From Flavobacterium psychrophilum (GTDB taxonomy: Bacteria; Bacteroidota; Bacteroidia; Flavobacteriales; Flavobacteriaceae): 22,361 nucleotides of DNA. Location: assembly GCA_945878515.1 (NCBI GenBank), contig CAMCTL010000043.1, positions 1 through 22,361 of the forward strand, written 5' to 3'. The position numbers and the translations under genes are program-made. Positions within the stretch are counted from its first letter, which is position 1; the number at the start of each line of letters is the position of its first letter. The notes beneath the pieces were generated by a model. That model did no database searches and was not told the origin of the DNA. It worked only from the letters and a program-made list of their open reading frames with translations. Below, in pieces: positions 1-10,400 of this stretch.

Positions 1-2
1 AA

Positions 3-1271
3 GCTGAAACAACAAAAGAGCCAGTTGGCGGCGAAACGAATGGCGGAACAAATTTCAAATTAGCAAATTTCGACAGAAATTATGTGCCCTTAGAAAGCAA
101 TTCAAAGGTAAAAGACCGTAATTTTTATTGGACGACATTGTTGGAAAAAAATAAACCAGTTAGTGATGCATTAGAAAAAGACGTAGCTTTAAATGCATAT
201 CTTGAAACAGCAAAACAAAGATTATCAGAAATTGCTGAGCAAAATAACGCTACTGCCGAGCAATATGCCACTGCTTTAAAATTTTCTAGCAACGAAAGAA
301 TTGTAATTTCAACAGCAGTTAAAAAAGCGGTAGATAATAATGTTTCCGTTTTCACGAATTTTAGCAATCAACATATCGGACCTTCGGGAGCTTTTATTCA
401 GTTTAAAGATGTAACAAGTGTTTCAAGGTTAAACCAATTAATTGCCGAAGAAATGATGTTGGGCATCAATCAAATTATTGATACATACATTGCTGGAATT
501 AACCCAAGATATCCAGATTTAGACAAAATCAGTTACACTGCAGATAGTGCCGCTTTTAAAACGTTAGTACGGAATTTAGTTGCCGAGTTAAATTCAAATA
601 AAGCACAATACAAACTGTTTTATGAGCCGTATTTGAATTTTGCGCTGGGTGCATTAAAAATCAACAATAGAAACGAAGCAGGAAAGTTTATCCCATTAAA
701 AGATGGCGAGAATGCAAAAGCCCATCAAAATATTCAAACCATCAATTGGAATAATTTTCAGTACAGTATGATTGTGGTTTTGGGCGATGCACCAAATGCT
801 GCGGGAGATTTACCCAATATTAGTGTTGGGGGAATGGAAAGATGCGATTATGCAGTAACACTTTTCAATCAAGGAAAAGCACCACTTATTGCTTTTACAG
901 GAGCTAATGTTGCCCCGTTTCAATCGCAATATCACGAAGCCATTGAAATGAAAAAATATGTAATGTCAAAGTACGGAATTCCAGAAAATAAAATTTTGGT
1001 CGATCCACACGCAAGACACACTACCACAAATGTTCGGAACATCGGCAGGCTTATTTATTATTATGGCATTCCTGCGGATAAAAAAGCCATGTTAACCACC
1101 ACAAAATCGCAAAGTACCTATGTTGTTTCTAGCACGTTTTCAACACGCTGTATTAATGAAATGAAGCATATTCCTTTTACAATTTTTAGCAGATTGTCCG
1201 ACCGTGATATAGAATTTACGCCCAAAATTGAAGTATTACATTTAGATTCATCAGATCCTTTAGACCCTTAA
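3..1271 (+). CDS. DUF218 (YdcF/SanA/ElyC-like) domain protein, 5' partial
   Basis: The reading frame is open to the left edge, so the gene starts outside the window. A GTG at 84 could be mistaken for the start, but the codons before it encode a Gly/Thr/Glu-rich stretch (residues like KEPVGGETNGGTN), which looks like the linker that often follows a lipoprotein cysteine. The C-terminal part fits the DUF218 fold. It has a VVLGD strand near 775-790, a motif of the form GMERCDYAVTLFNQGKAPLI near 830-890, an acidic helix with YHEAIEMKKYV near 931-963, and GIPENKILVD followed by a TTTN motif near 976-1032. DUF218 proteins are linked to envelope and peptidoglycan or undecaprenyl-carrier functions in other bacteria, but their chemistry is poorly defined. 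The long helical region before the domain is not recognised. The protein ends in DPLDP with a clean TAA. Family call fairly sure; function unknown. Confidence 0.75.
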   Translation, partial: AETTKEPVGGETNGGTNFKLANFDRNYVPLESNSKVKDRNFYWTTLLEKNKPVSDALEKDVALNAYLETAKQRLSEIAEQNNATAEQYATALKFSSNERIVISTAVKKAVDNNVSVFTNFSNQHIGPSGAFIQFKDVTSVSRLNQLIAEEMMLGINQIIDTYIAGINPRYPDLDKISYTADSAAFKTLVRNLVAELNSNKAQYKLFYEPYLNFALGALKINNRNEAGKFIPLKDGENAKAHQNIQTINWNNFQYSMIVVLGDAPNAAGDLPNISVGGMERCDYAVTLFNQGKAPLIAFTGANVAPFQSQYHEAIEMKKYVMSKYGIPENKILVDPHARHTTTNVRNIGRLIYYYGIPADKKAMLTTTKSQSTYVVSSTFSTRCINEMKHIPFTIFSRLSDRDIEFTPKIEVLHLDSSDPLDP

Positions 1272-1370
1272 AAAATAGTAAAATGAAACGCTTATAGCAA
1301 TTACCATTGACAATCTGGATCATGATTACTGGCGTTCCAGCTTCCATTAGAAAACAAATATTATAAACAT

Positions 1371-3284
1371 ATGAAAAATATAAACTATACCATTATTAAA
1401 TTATTGACGATTTCATTTTTGTTTTTTGCTTGCCAAAACGATGACTTACCAAAAGCAAATTTCGACCTAAATATTGTAAAAGTATTTGCAGGGGAAGTTA
1501 AACACGAAAAGGTAAGTCTTGTTTGGCAGGAACCTGATGTAAATGTAAAACCAGAAAGTTACATTTTAAGTTGGTCGCCCAATGGTGAAAAAGTGGTTTT
1601 GGACGCTGGAACAACTAGCTATGAAGTGTCTGGTTTAGAGAATAACACAGACTATAAATTTACCATTCAAGCAGATTATGGTGCAGCTGGAATATCTGGA
1701 ATCAATGAAATTCAATTGAAACCAATAGATGAACTGAAATTTAAAGTCTTGCCAGGAAATAAATTTGCAATTGCACTTTGGGATATTCCTAAAAGAAATG
1801 ATATTTCAGGATATTCATTGACTTGGATGCCTGGAAATGGCAAAGCGGATATCGCTGCGAACAAAAAAAGTTATCAAATTACTGGTTTGCAAAATGATAT
1901 TCTTTATACTTTTTCTTTTGCAATCAAATATACTATTGGTATTTCAAAACCTGTGCACTCGACAGCAACACCTGGCGAAATTTCTGCATATATTTTAAGT
2001 GATGATTCACCGCTTGTAGATGATGCTATTCAATTTACATATAATCCCGCTTATTTGCCAACAAGCACCGCAGCTTCTTGGAATTATGACTTTGGCGACG
2101 GAACGTCTAGCACGCAGCAAAACCCTGTTCATACCTATACTAAAATAGGTGTTTACGAAGTAAAAGTGAGTATTAAAGACGACCAAAACAACGTTTACAA
2201 CGACTCTAAAAAAATATATGTTTGGGGCGAAAAGTGGAGTTACAACCTTGGTGCCGCAGTAAACCCACAAATACCTACAATTGCATCCGACGGCACGATT
2301 TATATTGGTTCAGAAGACAATACTAAATTCCACGCGCTTAATCCGAACGGAACTCTGAAATGGATCTATACTGACATTGCAGACAATGTGTATTCAACGG
2401 CTTCTATTGGCGATGATGGGACTATTTACGTAGGTTCTAAAGATAATTTTTTACACGCCATCAATCCAAACGGAACTCAAAAATGGAAATTCAATTTAGG
2501 AGCCGATGCCATTTTTTCTACACCTGCTATTGCTAGCGATGGCACTATTTACATTAGTTCAGATTCTGACAAACTGTTTGCGGTCAATCCCAACGGAACC
2601 CAAAAATGGGTCTTTACCACTGCTGGATTTGATATTCGATCATCGCCGGCAATCGCTAAAGACGGAACAGTGTACATCGCATCGGACGATAAAAACTTGT
2701 ATGCTTTGAACCCATCGAACGGAACAAGTATTTGGTCTTTTCCTCTCGATGGCGTGGTAGAAGGCAGCATAGCTCTGGATACTGATGGAACTGTTATTGT
2801 AACCACAGACAAAGCTACTGGACAAGGAAATGTAGTTGCTGTAAAGCCAGACGGCTCACAGAAATGGAATACCGCTATTGCTGGTCGAATGATTTCCAGT
2901 CCCGCCATTGCCAACGGACGTGTGTATTTTGGTACTAAAGAAAGTAAACAATTAGTGGCTTTAAATGCAGCGAGTGGTTCTACATCTTGGACTTATACCG
3001 TTGGAGATATTATTGTAGCATCTCCAACAGTCGATAAAAACGGTGCTATCTATTTCGGTTCTTTTGACAACAATTTTTATGTCTTAAATCCAAATGGAAC
3101 AGAGAAATACAAAATTAATCTCGGCAATAGAATTTGGTCTGCTGCTGCTATTCATTCAGACGGTACTGTTTATTTTGGAGGCTACGATTCGAAACTCCAC
3201 GCTTACGAATTTTTTGCTGAAGGTTTATCTCCAGATGCTTGGCCAACATTTGGAAAAAATGTAAAACATACCGCAAGACAATAA
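1371..3284 (+). CDS. Surface lipoprotein with FN3, PKD and eight-bladed PQQ-like propeller domains
   Basis: The N-terminus is a type II signal peptide with a hydrophobic core and a lipobox ending at Cys21 (LFFAC). The next residues are QNDD; acidic residues just after the lipid cysteine resemble the surface-export signal of Bacteroidota lipoproteins, so outer-face exposure is likely (inference). Residues about 30-200 hold two FN3-like domains (ending in SYEVSGLENNTDYKFTI and SYQITGLQNDILYTFSF). Residues about 203-282 are a PKD domain with the typical DFGDG and NPVHTYTKIGVYEVKVSI. From about 284 to the end, eight repeats of about 40 residues of the form SPAIASDGTIYI...LYALNP.G...W make a PQQ-like (quinoprotein-type) beta-propeller closing at AWPTFGKN. 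No dehydrogenase active-site features are visible, so a binding or scaffold role is more likely than catalysis. There is no T9SS tail, although close copies of this propeller downstream are T9SS cargo. Confidence 0.88.
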   Translation: MKNINYTIIKLLTISFLFFACQNDDLPKANFDLNIVKVFAGEVKHEKVSLVWQEPDVNVKPESYILSWSPNGEKVVLDAGTTSYEVSGLENNTDYKFTIQADYGAAGISGINEIQLKPIDELKFKVLPGNKFAIALWDIPKRNDISGYSLTWMPGNGKADIAANKKSYQITGLQNDILYTFSFAIKYTIGISKPVHSTATPGEISAYILSDDSPLVDDAIQFTYNPAYLPTSTAASWNYDFGDGTSSTQQNPVHTYTKIGVYEVKVSIKDDQNNVYNDSKKIYVWGEKWSYNLGAAVNPQIPTIASDGTIYIGSEDNTKFHALNPNGTLKWIYTDIADNVYSTASIGDDGTIYVGSKDNFLHAINPNGTQKWKFNLGADAIFSTPAIASDGTIYISSDSDKLFAVNPNGTQKWVFTTAGFDIRSSPAIAKDGTVYIASDDKNLYALNPSNGTSIWSFPLDGVVEGSIALDTDGTVIVTTDKATGQGNVVAVKPDGSQKWNTAIAGRMISSPAIANGRVYFGTKESKQLVALNAASGSTSWTYTVGDIIVASPTVDKNGAIYFGSFDNNFYVLNPNGTEKYKINLGNRIWSAAAIHSDGTVYFGGYDSKLHAYEFFAEGLSPDAWPTFGKNVKHTARQ

Positions 3285-3319
3285 AAACAATTACTAATTA
3301 TTTAAACGATTTAAAACTT

Positions 3320-3334
3320 ATTTCTAAAAACAAC
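3320..3334 (+). promoter_or_regulatory. Shared leader block before the 1228-aa gene
   Basis: ATTTCTAAAAACAAC ends four bases before the ATG and is found unchanged, at the same distance, before the gene at 7449; a looser form (AAAAACAA in the same register) precedes the gene at 11910. It may be a translation-enhancing A-rich leader or the scar of gene duplication; no purine-rich ribosome binding site is present. Confidence 0.45.
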
Positions 3335-3338
3335 GAAA

Positions 3339-6300
3339 ATGAAAAAATTTACATTCTTTTTACTAGGTTTTCTTTTTGCTCAACTCAGTTTTGGGCAAAC
3401 GATTATTGCAAGGCAAGATTTTGAGGTTGAACCGGCTTCTCCTGCAATGACTTATGCAGCAACTACTATCGGAACAGGTACTGGTGGTATTAGTTCAGGT
3501 GTTTCACCAGCAGGAGGTAGACCAGTTGGTAGTAATCTATTTTCCGCTGGCACTCAAGGATATAGAGTTACAGGGGGTACAGGTACGCCAATAGCTGGAC
3601 AAACATTAACTTTTAGTGCCGTTAACACTTCAGGTTACGAAAACATTAAGGTGAGCTATAGAGTTGCTGCTTTTTCCGTAGGTACAGTTAATGGTGGTAT
3701 GGATACTGCTAATGAACAAGTTTTGTTGGAAGTTAGCCCAGATGGGGGAACTAATTGGTACCAACAATCAAGAGTTAACATTATTAGTTTTAACAATGCT
3801 GCGTGGGATTTTACTGGAGCTGCAGGAATAGGAACAAGAGCCTACTTAGCGAACAATTCTGTAACAACCCATTCCACTACTCCCACTGCGACTCCTCAAA
3901 CTGTAACTGGTTCAGCTGCAATCACAACAGTAATAGTAACTAATTTACCCGCTGTAAATAATTTGCAAGTAAGAATAACTCCTCAGTCTAATTCAGCAGC
4001 CGAAGTTTGGTATATTGATGATGTTATTATTACAGGAACCGTAGTGACATCCGATACTACCCCTCCATTAGTTTCAACATTTTCTCCGTTAGACGATGCC
4101 ACAGGTGCTTCTATCACTGGGGATTTAAGCATTAACTTTAATGAAAATGTAGCCAAAGGCACAGGAAATATCCTAATCAAAAAAACTTTAGATAACTCAA
4201 TTTTTGAAACCATCGATGTAACTACAGCAGCGATTTCCGTTTCAGGGGCTACCGTAACCATCAATCCTGCTGGAACATTTGACAACTTAGCGGGCTATTA
4301 TGTAGAAATACCTGCTGGGGCCATAAAAGACAGCGCTGGTAATGACTATGCAGGAATAAGTAGTGCTACCGCATGGAACTTTACAACGATAGGGATATCT
4401 TCCATTACTTTAGCAGATAACAGCACACAAGTAGCGGCAGCGGTTGCAGCTCAAGGAGCAACAGCTCATGTGTTGCACAAATTTTCTTTGGCTGTTGCAA
4501 CGACAAATACTTCTTTAACAGGCGTTCAAGTAACTACTGCAGGAACTTATACCACAGCAGATCTTACCAATCTTAAAGTAAGATACTCCACAGATGCTAC
4601 TCTCAATGCAAGCGATGCAACCCTAAGTACATATACTTCTGTACCTACAGCAGGAACACTCACATTTCCTAGTTTCGTTTCTCAAGCCATCAATGCTGGC
4701 AGTACAGGATATATCTTTATCACGGCAGATGTAACTGAAAGTGCTACTCTTGGAAATACCATCAGTATAGATGCTGTAACAACGGCTCAACTTACCTTTA
4801 GTGGTGGAATAAAATCAGGTTCGACCGCAGCGGGTGGAGCACAGGCGGTAGTGGCCAAAATCATAACTTTTGATTTTGCAGGACTTCCAGGAAGTCCAAC
4901 AGTTACAGTTACGGCAAACTCTAACTTTAATAATGCCAACTTAACCGCATCTACCATTAGCAGAGGTGCTGGTTTGACAAATCCAGGTAATGCAGATAGA
5001 TTCAATTCACAAAATTGGGCTTTAACTGATATTGCAACTGCAATTGCAAATGATGATTATGTAGAATTTACAATTACTCCAAATGCTGGCTATCAGTTTA
5101 GAGTTAGTTCTATTGTATTTAATATTATGCGTTCGGCAACATCATTGACAGGAATAGCTTTAAGAAGTTCTGTGGATAACTACGCAAGTAATTTAGATGC
5201 AGAAAAAGCCATTGTAGATATTGCCGACGTTACTGAAATAATTAGATTTACCTTTTCACAAGCAAACTCAAGCACTCCAGTAACTTATAGGTTATATGGT
5301 TGGGCAGAATCTACTGGAGGCTCAGGAGGATTTGAGGGAACTGGCAACGACATTATTGTTACAGGTACAACTGAAGCTACATTCACTACTTGGAACGGTT
5401 CAGCATGGTCAAACGGAACTCCAACAGCTTCGCTTGATGCCATAATCGATGGAGCCTATTTGACAAAACCAGTTATTGATGGAGGAAACGGTACATTCTC
5501 TGCCAAAAAAATTACTATAACCGCCACGGGTTCTTTGACAATTAATTCATTAACTAATGTAACGGTTCAAAACGAGGTAATCAATAATGGTACTCTTGCA
5601 GTAGAAAACAACGCCAACTTGATTCAAACCAACAATGTTGCCAATACAGGATCAGGAACAACAACTGTAAACCGCAACGGTAGTATTTTGAAACGTTTAG
5701 ATTACACTTTATGGTCATCGCCAGTTGCACCAAATCAAACTTTGAAAGGATTCTCCGGACTTACGGTTGACCCACGATTTTACGAGTATCTTGAGTCTAG
5801 CAATAAATACAGTGCTGTAAATCCAGCTGCAACAACTTTTGCAACAGGAAAAGGATACTTAATCCGTATGCCTGATCAATATCCTGCTAATTCGGGTAAT
5901 GGAACCGCATATTATGCAGGTCAAGGTATTAATTCAGCTCTTGCTTATCCAGGTGCGTTTAATGGAGTTTTAAACAACGGAAATATTCCTGTTACTTTAA
6001 CAAAAAGCGAGGGAGTAAATAAAGGTTACGTTGCAGTAGGAAATCCATATCCATCAGTAATTGATGCTCAGAAATTTGTAACCGCTAATACAGCAAACAT
6101 CGAAAATACTTTGTATTTCTGGAGAAAAACAAATGGAACTACAGAAGGTTCTGCTTATGCTACTTGGACCGCAGCTGGTGGAACAATTCCTACAGCTGGT
6201 ACCCCATCTAGCGAAACACCAAACGGTAAAATACAAGTAGGTCAAGGTTTTTTTGTTCGAGCTAAAAATGCAGGTACAGTAAGTGTAGCTAACTTTTTTA

Positions 6301-7025
6301 CCAATGCCATGCGTGATGAAGCGCCATCAAGCCAACAGTTTTTCAAACTGAAACAGCAAGTTCAAAAAGACCGCGTGTGGTTGAACCTTACAACTACTAC
6401 TGGAGTCTTTAGCCAAGCTTTAGTAGCTTATCTTGATGATGCTACACTAGGATTAGACCAATATGATGGAAAATACATCAACGATAGTGATATTGCTTTA
6501 TCAACAAGCATCAACAACGAAGAATACACCATCCAAGGTCGTCCAGCATTCGATGCTGCAGATGCAGTGGCTTTAAACTTCAAAACTAGCGTTGCAGGAA
6601 CTTACAATATCGCAATTGATCATGCAGATGGTTTGTTCTCTAAAGGTCAAGGCATTTATTTAGTAGATAAAACTACAGGAATAACTAGCAACCTTAACGA
6701 AGGAGCTTACACATTCACAGCTAATGCCGGCGTTGATAACGCAAGATTTACATTGACTTACCAAAAAACATTGAAAATAGATGCACCACTTTTCAACGAA
6801 AACAGTGTATTGGTTTCAAGAAACAACGGAACAATAAGTGTAAACTCAAAAGCAGTAGCCATAAACAACATCAAAGTATATGATGTACAAGGAAGACTAG
6901 TTGCAGAACGCAAAAACGTAAAATCAAACACTGCTACATTTAGTAATTTTAAAACAAACCAAGTGTTCATTATAGAAGTGACTTCTGAAGATAATAATGT
7001 TGTTATTAAGAAAGTTTTGAACTAA
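3339..7025 (+). CDS. Large T9SS-secreted multidomain surface protein (SbsA-type Ig, unnamed module, type C-like sorting region)
   Basis: Residues 1-20 are a Sec signal peptide (MKKFTFFLLGFLFAQLSFGQ) cleaved before or at Gln20. Residues about 21-236 form a beta-sandwich-like region with VWYIDDVIITG at its end, as in lectin-like anchor domains. Residues about 237-351 fit an SbsA Ig-like domain (Big_5): TPPLVSTFSPLDDATG, then INFNENV and AIKDSAGN. Residues about 352-505 are an unassigned beta-rich segment. Residues about 507-680 are a module with ISRGAGLT, YVEFTITPNAGYQF, ALRSS.DNYASNLD and TYRLYGWAE, which recurs three times in the protein at 14466. The last 220 residues (from VWLNLTTTTG) match the extended T9SS type C sorting region of flavobacterial secreted enzymes, ending with KVYDVQGRLV and VVIKKVLN. 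No catalytic domain is seen. The gene is 54 bp after the lipoprotein gene and 39 bp before the small gene, so co-transcription is plausible. Confidence 0.85.
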   Translation: MKKFTFFLLGFLFAQLSFGQTIIARQDFEVEPASPAMTYAATTIGTGTGGISSGVSPAGGRPVGSNLFSAGTQGYRVTGGTGTPIAGQTLTFSAVNTSGYENIKVSYRVAAFSVGTVNGGMDTANEQVLLEVSPDGGTNWYQQSRVNIISFNNAAWDFTGAAGIGTRAYLANNSVTTHSTTPTATPQTVTGSAAITTVIVTNLPAVNNLQVRITPQSNSAAEVWYIDDVIITGTVVTSDTTPPLVSTFSPLDDATGASITGDLSINFNENVAKGTGNILIKKTLDNSIFETIDVTTAAISVSGATVTINPAGTFDNLAGYYVEIPAGAIKDSAGNDYAGISSATAWNFTTIGISSITLADNSTQVAAAVAAQGATAHVLHKFSLAVATTNTSLTGVQVTTAGTYTTADLTNLKVRYSTDATLNASDATLSTYTSVPTAGTLTFPSFVSQAINAGSTGYIFITADVTESATLGNTISIDAVTTAQLTFSGGIKSGSTAAGGAQAVVAKIITFDFAGLPGSPTVTVTANSNFNNANLTASTISRGAGLTNPGNADRFNSQNWALTDIATAIANDDYVEFTITPNAGYQFRVSSIVFNIMRSATSLTGIALRSSVDNYASNLDAEKAIVDIADVTEIIRFTFSQANSSTPVTYRLYGWAESTGGSGGFEGTGNDIIVTGTTEATFTTWNGSAWSNGTPTASLDAIIDGAYLTKPVIDGGNGTFSAKKITITATGSLTINSLTNVTVQNEVINNGTLAVENNANLIQTNNVANTGSGTTTVNRNGSILKRLDYTLWSSPVAPNQTLKGFSGLTVDPRFYEYLESSNKYSAVNPAATTFATGKGYLIRMPDQYPANSGNGTAYYAGQGINSALAYPGAFNGVLNNGNIPVTLTKSEGVNKGYVAVGNPYPSVIDAQKFVTANTANIENTLYFWRKTNGTTEGSAYATWTAAGGTIPTAGTPSSETPNGKIQVGQGFFVRAKNAGTVSVANFFTNAMRDEAPSSQQFFKLKQQVQKDRVWLNLTTTTGVFSQALVAYLDDATLGLDQYDGKYINDSDIALSTSINNEEYTIQGRPAFDAADAVALNFKTSVAGTYNIAIDHADGLFSKGQGIYLVDKTTGITSNLNEGAYTFTANAGVDNARFTLTYQKTLKIDAPLFNENSVLVSRNNGTISVNSKAVAINNIKVYDVQGRLVAERKNVKSNTATFSNFKTNQVFIIEVTSEDNNVVIKKVLN
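4860..5370 (+). repeat. Module A copy in the 1228-aa protein
   Basis: About 170 codons encode the same beta-rich module found three times at 14466-18788, with TASTISRGAGLT, DDYVEFTITPNAGYQF, DNYASNLDAEKAI and TYRLYGWAE. It is closer to the first copy in that gene (both share GWAE and a GGSGG loop) than to copies two and three. Confidence 0.85.
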
Positions 7026-7064
7026 GAGCTGCAATCAAAAATTAATTATAAAAAATCAATAAAG

Positions 7065-7295
7065 ATGAAAAATATAGTATCAAAATTTTATGTAGTTGCA
7101 GCATTTATATGTTCAACAGCAATTGTGTTTGCACAAGAAGGACCAGGAGATGATTCGGATGATGTAGGCGGAATGGAAGGCGCAGACAACCAAGCCCCAA
7201 TCGGCGATTACGCATGGATTTTGCTTGTTTTAGGATTAGTTTATGTTTTTTATAAACTAAAATCATTGTCAAAACAATCAAATGGCGATTATTAA
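7065..7295 (+). CDS. Small protein with signal peptide, acidic-Gly linker and C-terminal membrane segment
   Basis: The 76-residue protein has an N-terminal signal peptide (cleavage probably in the IVFAQ region, near residue 23), a short acidic and Gly-rich stretch (EGPGDDSDDVGGMEG), then NQAPIGDY followed directly by a hydrophobic helix of about 18 residues (AWILLVLGLVYVFYKL) and a basic, polar end (KSLSKQSNGDY). After signal cleavage this leaves a tiny periplasmic domain anchored by one helix with the basic end in the cytoplasm. Similar small proteins next to T9SS cargo genes are common in flavobacteria but have no established role. The motif-helix-basic-tail order resembles sorting tails of exosortase substrates, but no exosortase gene is in the window, so that is speculation. 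The AAAG just before the ATG and the short gap from the upstream gene support translation as part of that operon. Confidence 0.72.
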   Translation: MKNIVSKFYVVAAFICSTAIVFAQEGPGDDSDDVGGMEGADNQAPIGDYAWILLVLGLVYVFYKLKSLSKQSNGDY

Positions 7296-7358
7296 AGCAT
7301 GTAATGAATCGTTTTATTTCAATACATCATATCGAAATTGAAAGCATTTCAATCTGAT

Positions 7359-7382
7359 AAACAAGCTATTATAAGCTAGTTT
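7359..7382 (+). terminator. Possible weak hairpin terminator after the 76-aa gene
   Basis: Arms AAACAAGCT and AGCTAGTTT pair with one mismatch around a six-base loop in the 153-bp gap before the 1453-aa gene. There is no strong T tract after it, so it could be a terminator, an attenuating hairpin or chance. Confidence 0.3.
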
Positions 7383-7429
7383 GATTCAGTTTTAAAAGTA
7401 ATAATTTATTATAAAGCATATTTCAACTA

Positions 7430-7444
7430 ATTTCTAAAAACAAC
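7430..7444 (+). promoter_or_regulatory. Shared leader block before the 1453-aa gene
   Basis: This is an exact copy of the 15-base block at 3320, again four bases before the ATG. The sequence further upstream does not match, so the shared part begins close to this block and continues into the signal-peptide codons. Confidence 0.45.
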
Positions 7445-7448
7445 TACA

Positions 7449-10400
7449 ATGAAAAAAATTAAATTCTTATTACTAGGAATTCTGTTTGCTCAACTAAATT
7501 ATGGGCAAACCGTCAATTGGGCTTACGCTATGCCTTCAGGATTTGCAATTAGACCTCAATCGCCCGCCATTGCTGCAGATGGTACTGTATATATTGGCGC
7601 TGCAAACTACTCCAGTTTAGCTACGAATTATACTTTTCGTGCTATAAATCCTGACGGAACTTTAAAATGGACTTATGCAGAAATGGGCGGTTATACCAAT
7701 TCTTCAGCCGCCATAGGACGCGATGGAACTATTTATATTGGTTCAACCGACAATCGTTTGCACGCCATTAATCCAGATGGTACATCTAAATGGAAATCGA
7801 TTGATACTGGTGATGATATAGTATATTCTACCCCTGCAATTGCTAATAATGGTACCATTTACATTGGTTCTTTTTCGGATAAATTATACGCATTTAATCC
7901 AGAAGATGGTTCCAAAAAATGGGAGTTTGTCACGACCGGATTTAATATTACTGCTTCTCCTGCCATTGCATCAAACGGCACAGTTTACATCGCTTCTGAT
8001 GATGATAAATTATACGCATTAAATCCAGCAGATGGATCTATACTTTGGTCTTACAATATTGGTGGTGATGTGGAGGGTCATATCGCTTTAGATATGGATG
8101 GGACTATTTTTGTTGGAGTTGATGAAGGCACGGCAACTGGTTCTGTGATTGCAATAAATCCAGCGGGTACTTTAAAATGGAAGTCCATAAATACAGGACG
8201 AGTACTTTCTAGCCCAGCGCTAAACGATGGTTTTGTCTATTTTGGAACCAAAGACACCAATAGATTGTATGCTTTGAATGCTGCAACTGGAGTAGTGGCT
8301 TGGTCATACACAGTGGGCAATATTATAAATAGCTCACCTGCTATCGGCGATGACGGGAAAATATATTTTGGTTCGTTTGATGATAAATTGTATTGTTTAA
8401 ATCCCAATGGTACATTAAACTTTGGCATAAATTTATCTTCTCCTACAACTACTTTCGATTTATGGTCTTCTCCAGCCATCAGAAATGGAAAGCTATACAT
8501 TGGTTCTTATGATGGAAAGCTATATTCTGTTAATATACCATCAACCAACCCCGCAGGTTCAAACTGGCCTATGTTTGCTAAAAATTTATCACATAACTCC
8601 AGTGCAGATATCACTTCAACTTATTACTATTATACAGATACAGATGCAGATGGTTATGGTGCAGGTACCGCCGTTATTTCTTTCTCTCCGACTGCTCCAA
8701 CAGGCTTTGCGGCAGTTGCAGGAGATTGTAATAATGCAAATTCTTCTATTAATCCTGGCGCTTTAGAGATCTTTGATGGAATTGATAATAATTGCGATGG
8801 TGATATTGATGATGGTTTTGCTTCAAACAGAATTAATTGGGCATTTAACTTAGGATCAAGAATAGAACCGCAGACGTCCGTAATTGCCACAGATGGGACT
8901 ATATATATAGGTTCTGAAGACAACACTAATTTCCATGCAATAAACCCCGATGGAACTTTAAAGTGGATGTACACTGGACTTACAGACAATGTGTATTCAT
9001 CTGCATCTATAGCTAAAGACGGAACTATTTATGTTGGTGCGAAAGACAATTTTTTACATGCTATAAATCCGAACGGAACTCAAAAATGGAAATTCGACAT
9101 TGGTGGTGACGCTATTTATTCTACCCCGTCGATTGCTAAAGACGGTACAGTTTATATAGGATCTGATGCAGATAAATTATTTGCAGTAAACCCTGATGGT
9201 ACTCAAAAGTGGGCGTTTTCAACTGCCGGATTTAATATTCGATCTACTGCTGCTATTGCGCCAAATGGGACAGTTTATATAGCTTCAGATGACGATAAAT
9301 TGTATGCTTTAAATCCAGTTGATGGGTCAACTGTTTGGTCATACACTCTTGGTGGCGATGTTGAGGGCGGAATTACCATAGATACCGATGGAACTATTTT
9401 TGTTGGTGTGGACGAAACCGCTACAACAGGCTCGGTGCTTGCAGTTAATCCAAATGGTACATTAAAATGGAAATCAGCGACTACTGGTAGAGTACTTTCT
9501 AGTCCTGCATTAAATAATGGTTTTGTCTATTTTGGAACAAAAGACACCAATAAATTATTTGCTTTGGATGCTTCAACAGGAACAGAAGCATGGTCTTATA
9601 CTGTCGGAGGTATTATTAATGGCTCTCCAACTGTTGGCGATGACGGTAAAATTTATTTTGGGTCATTTGACGATAAATTGTATTGTCTTAATTCTGATGG
9701 TATACTAGACTTTAGTTTAAAAATAAGTTCCTTTGATTTATGGTCTTCGCCAGTTATTAAAAATGGTAAATTATATATTGGTTCTTACGATGGAAAGCTC
9801 TATTGTATTAATATACCATCCACAAATGCAGCAAGTTCCAACTGGCCAATGTTCGGTAAAAATTTAGCGCATACTTCAAGCGCCCAATCCCTTTCGGATA
9901 TCCCAACAACTCCCTTAACTTTTTGCAAAGGCGCAACAGTTGCATCTGCTGTTGGAACAACGAGTTTAAAATTCTATGCTGCCTTAACTGGAGGAACTGC
10001 ATTACCAGGAACTGTAGCTTTGACTACAAAAACTTTCTATGTTACCGAAACTGTAAACGCTATAGAAAGCGCGCCTAGAGTAGCAGTATCTATTATTGTA
10101 AATGCTTTACCGACCGAAGTTATTGGAACAATGACAAGCAATACAGCAGGTACAACTCCAGGAACATTTGCAGCAACCACTTTAGCTGTTGGTTCATTTG
10201 TAGGAACACCTACAACAGTTTCGTATAGAGTACCAGCATTTGTAGGCGGTAATTCTTATTTCTGGACTGTACCAGCAGGCGTTAGAATTGTTGGCCAAGC
10301 TGAAGGAGTAAGAACAGTAACTCAAACAGGTGCCAATGGTAACGTTTTAAATGTAAACTACAGCGGTATTGCAGCAGGAATAGGTTCAGTAGGAACAATA

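Noticed and set aside
84..1271. GTG at 84 as the real start of the DUF218 gene
   Set aside because: The frame is open to the left edge and the upstream codons give a plausible linker; there is no ribosome binding site before the GTG.
7065..7295. Toxin or antitoxin peptide
   Set aside because: The protein has a clear signal peptide and a second helix, no partner gene, and sits in an operon of secreted proteins.
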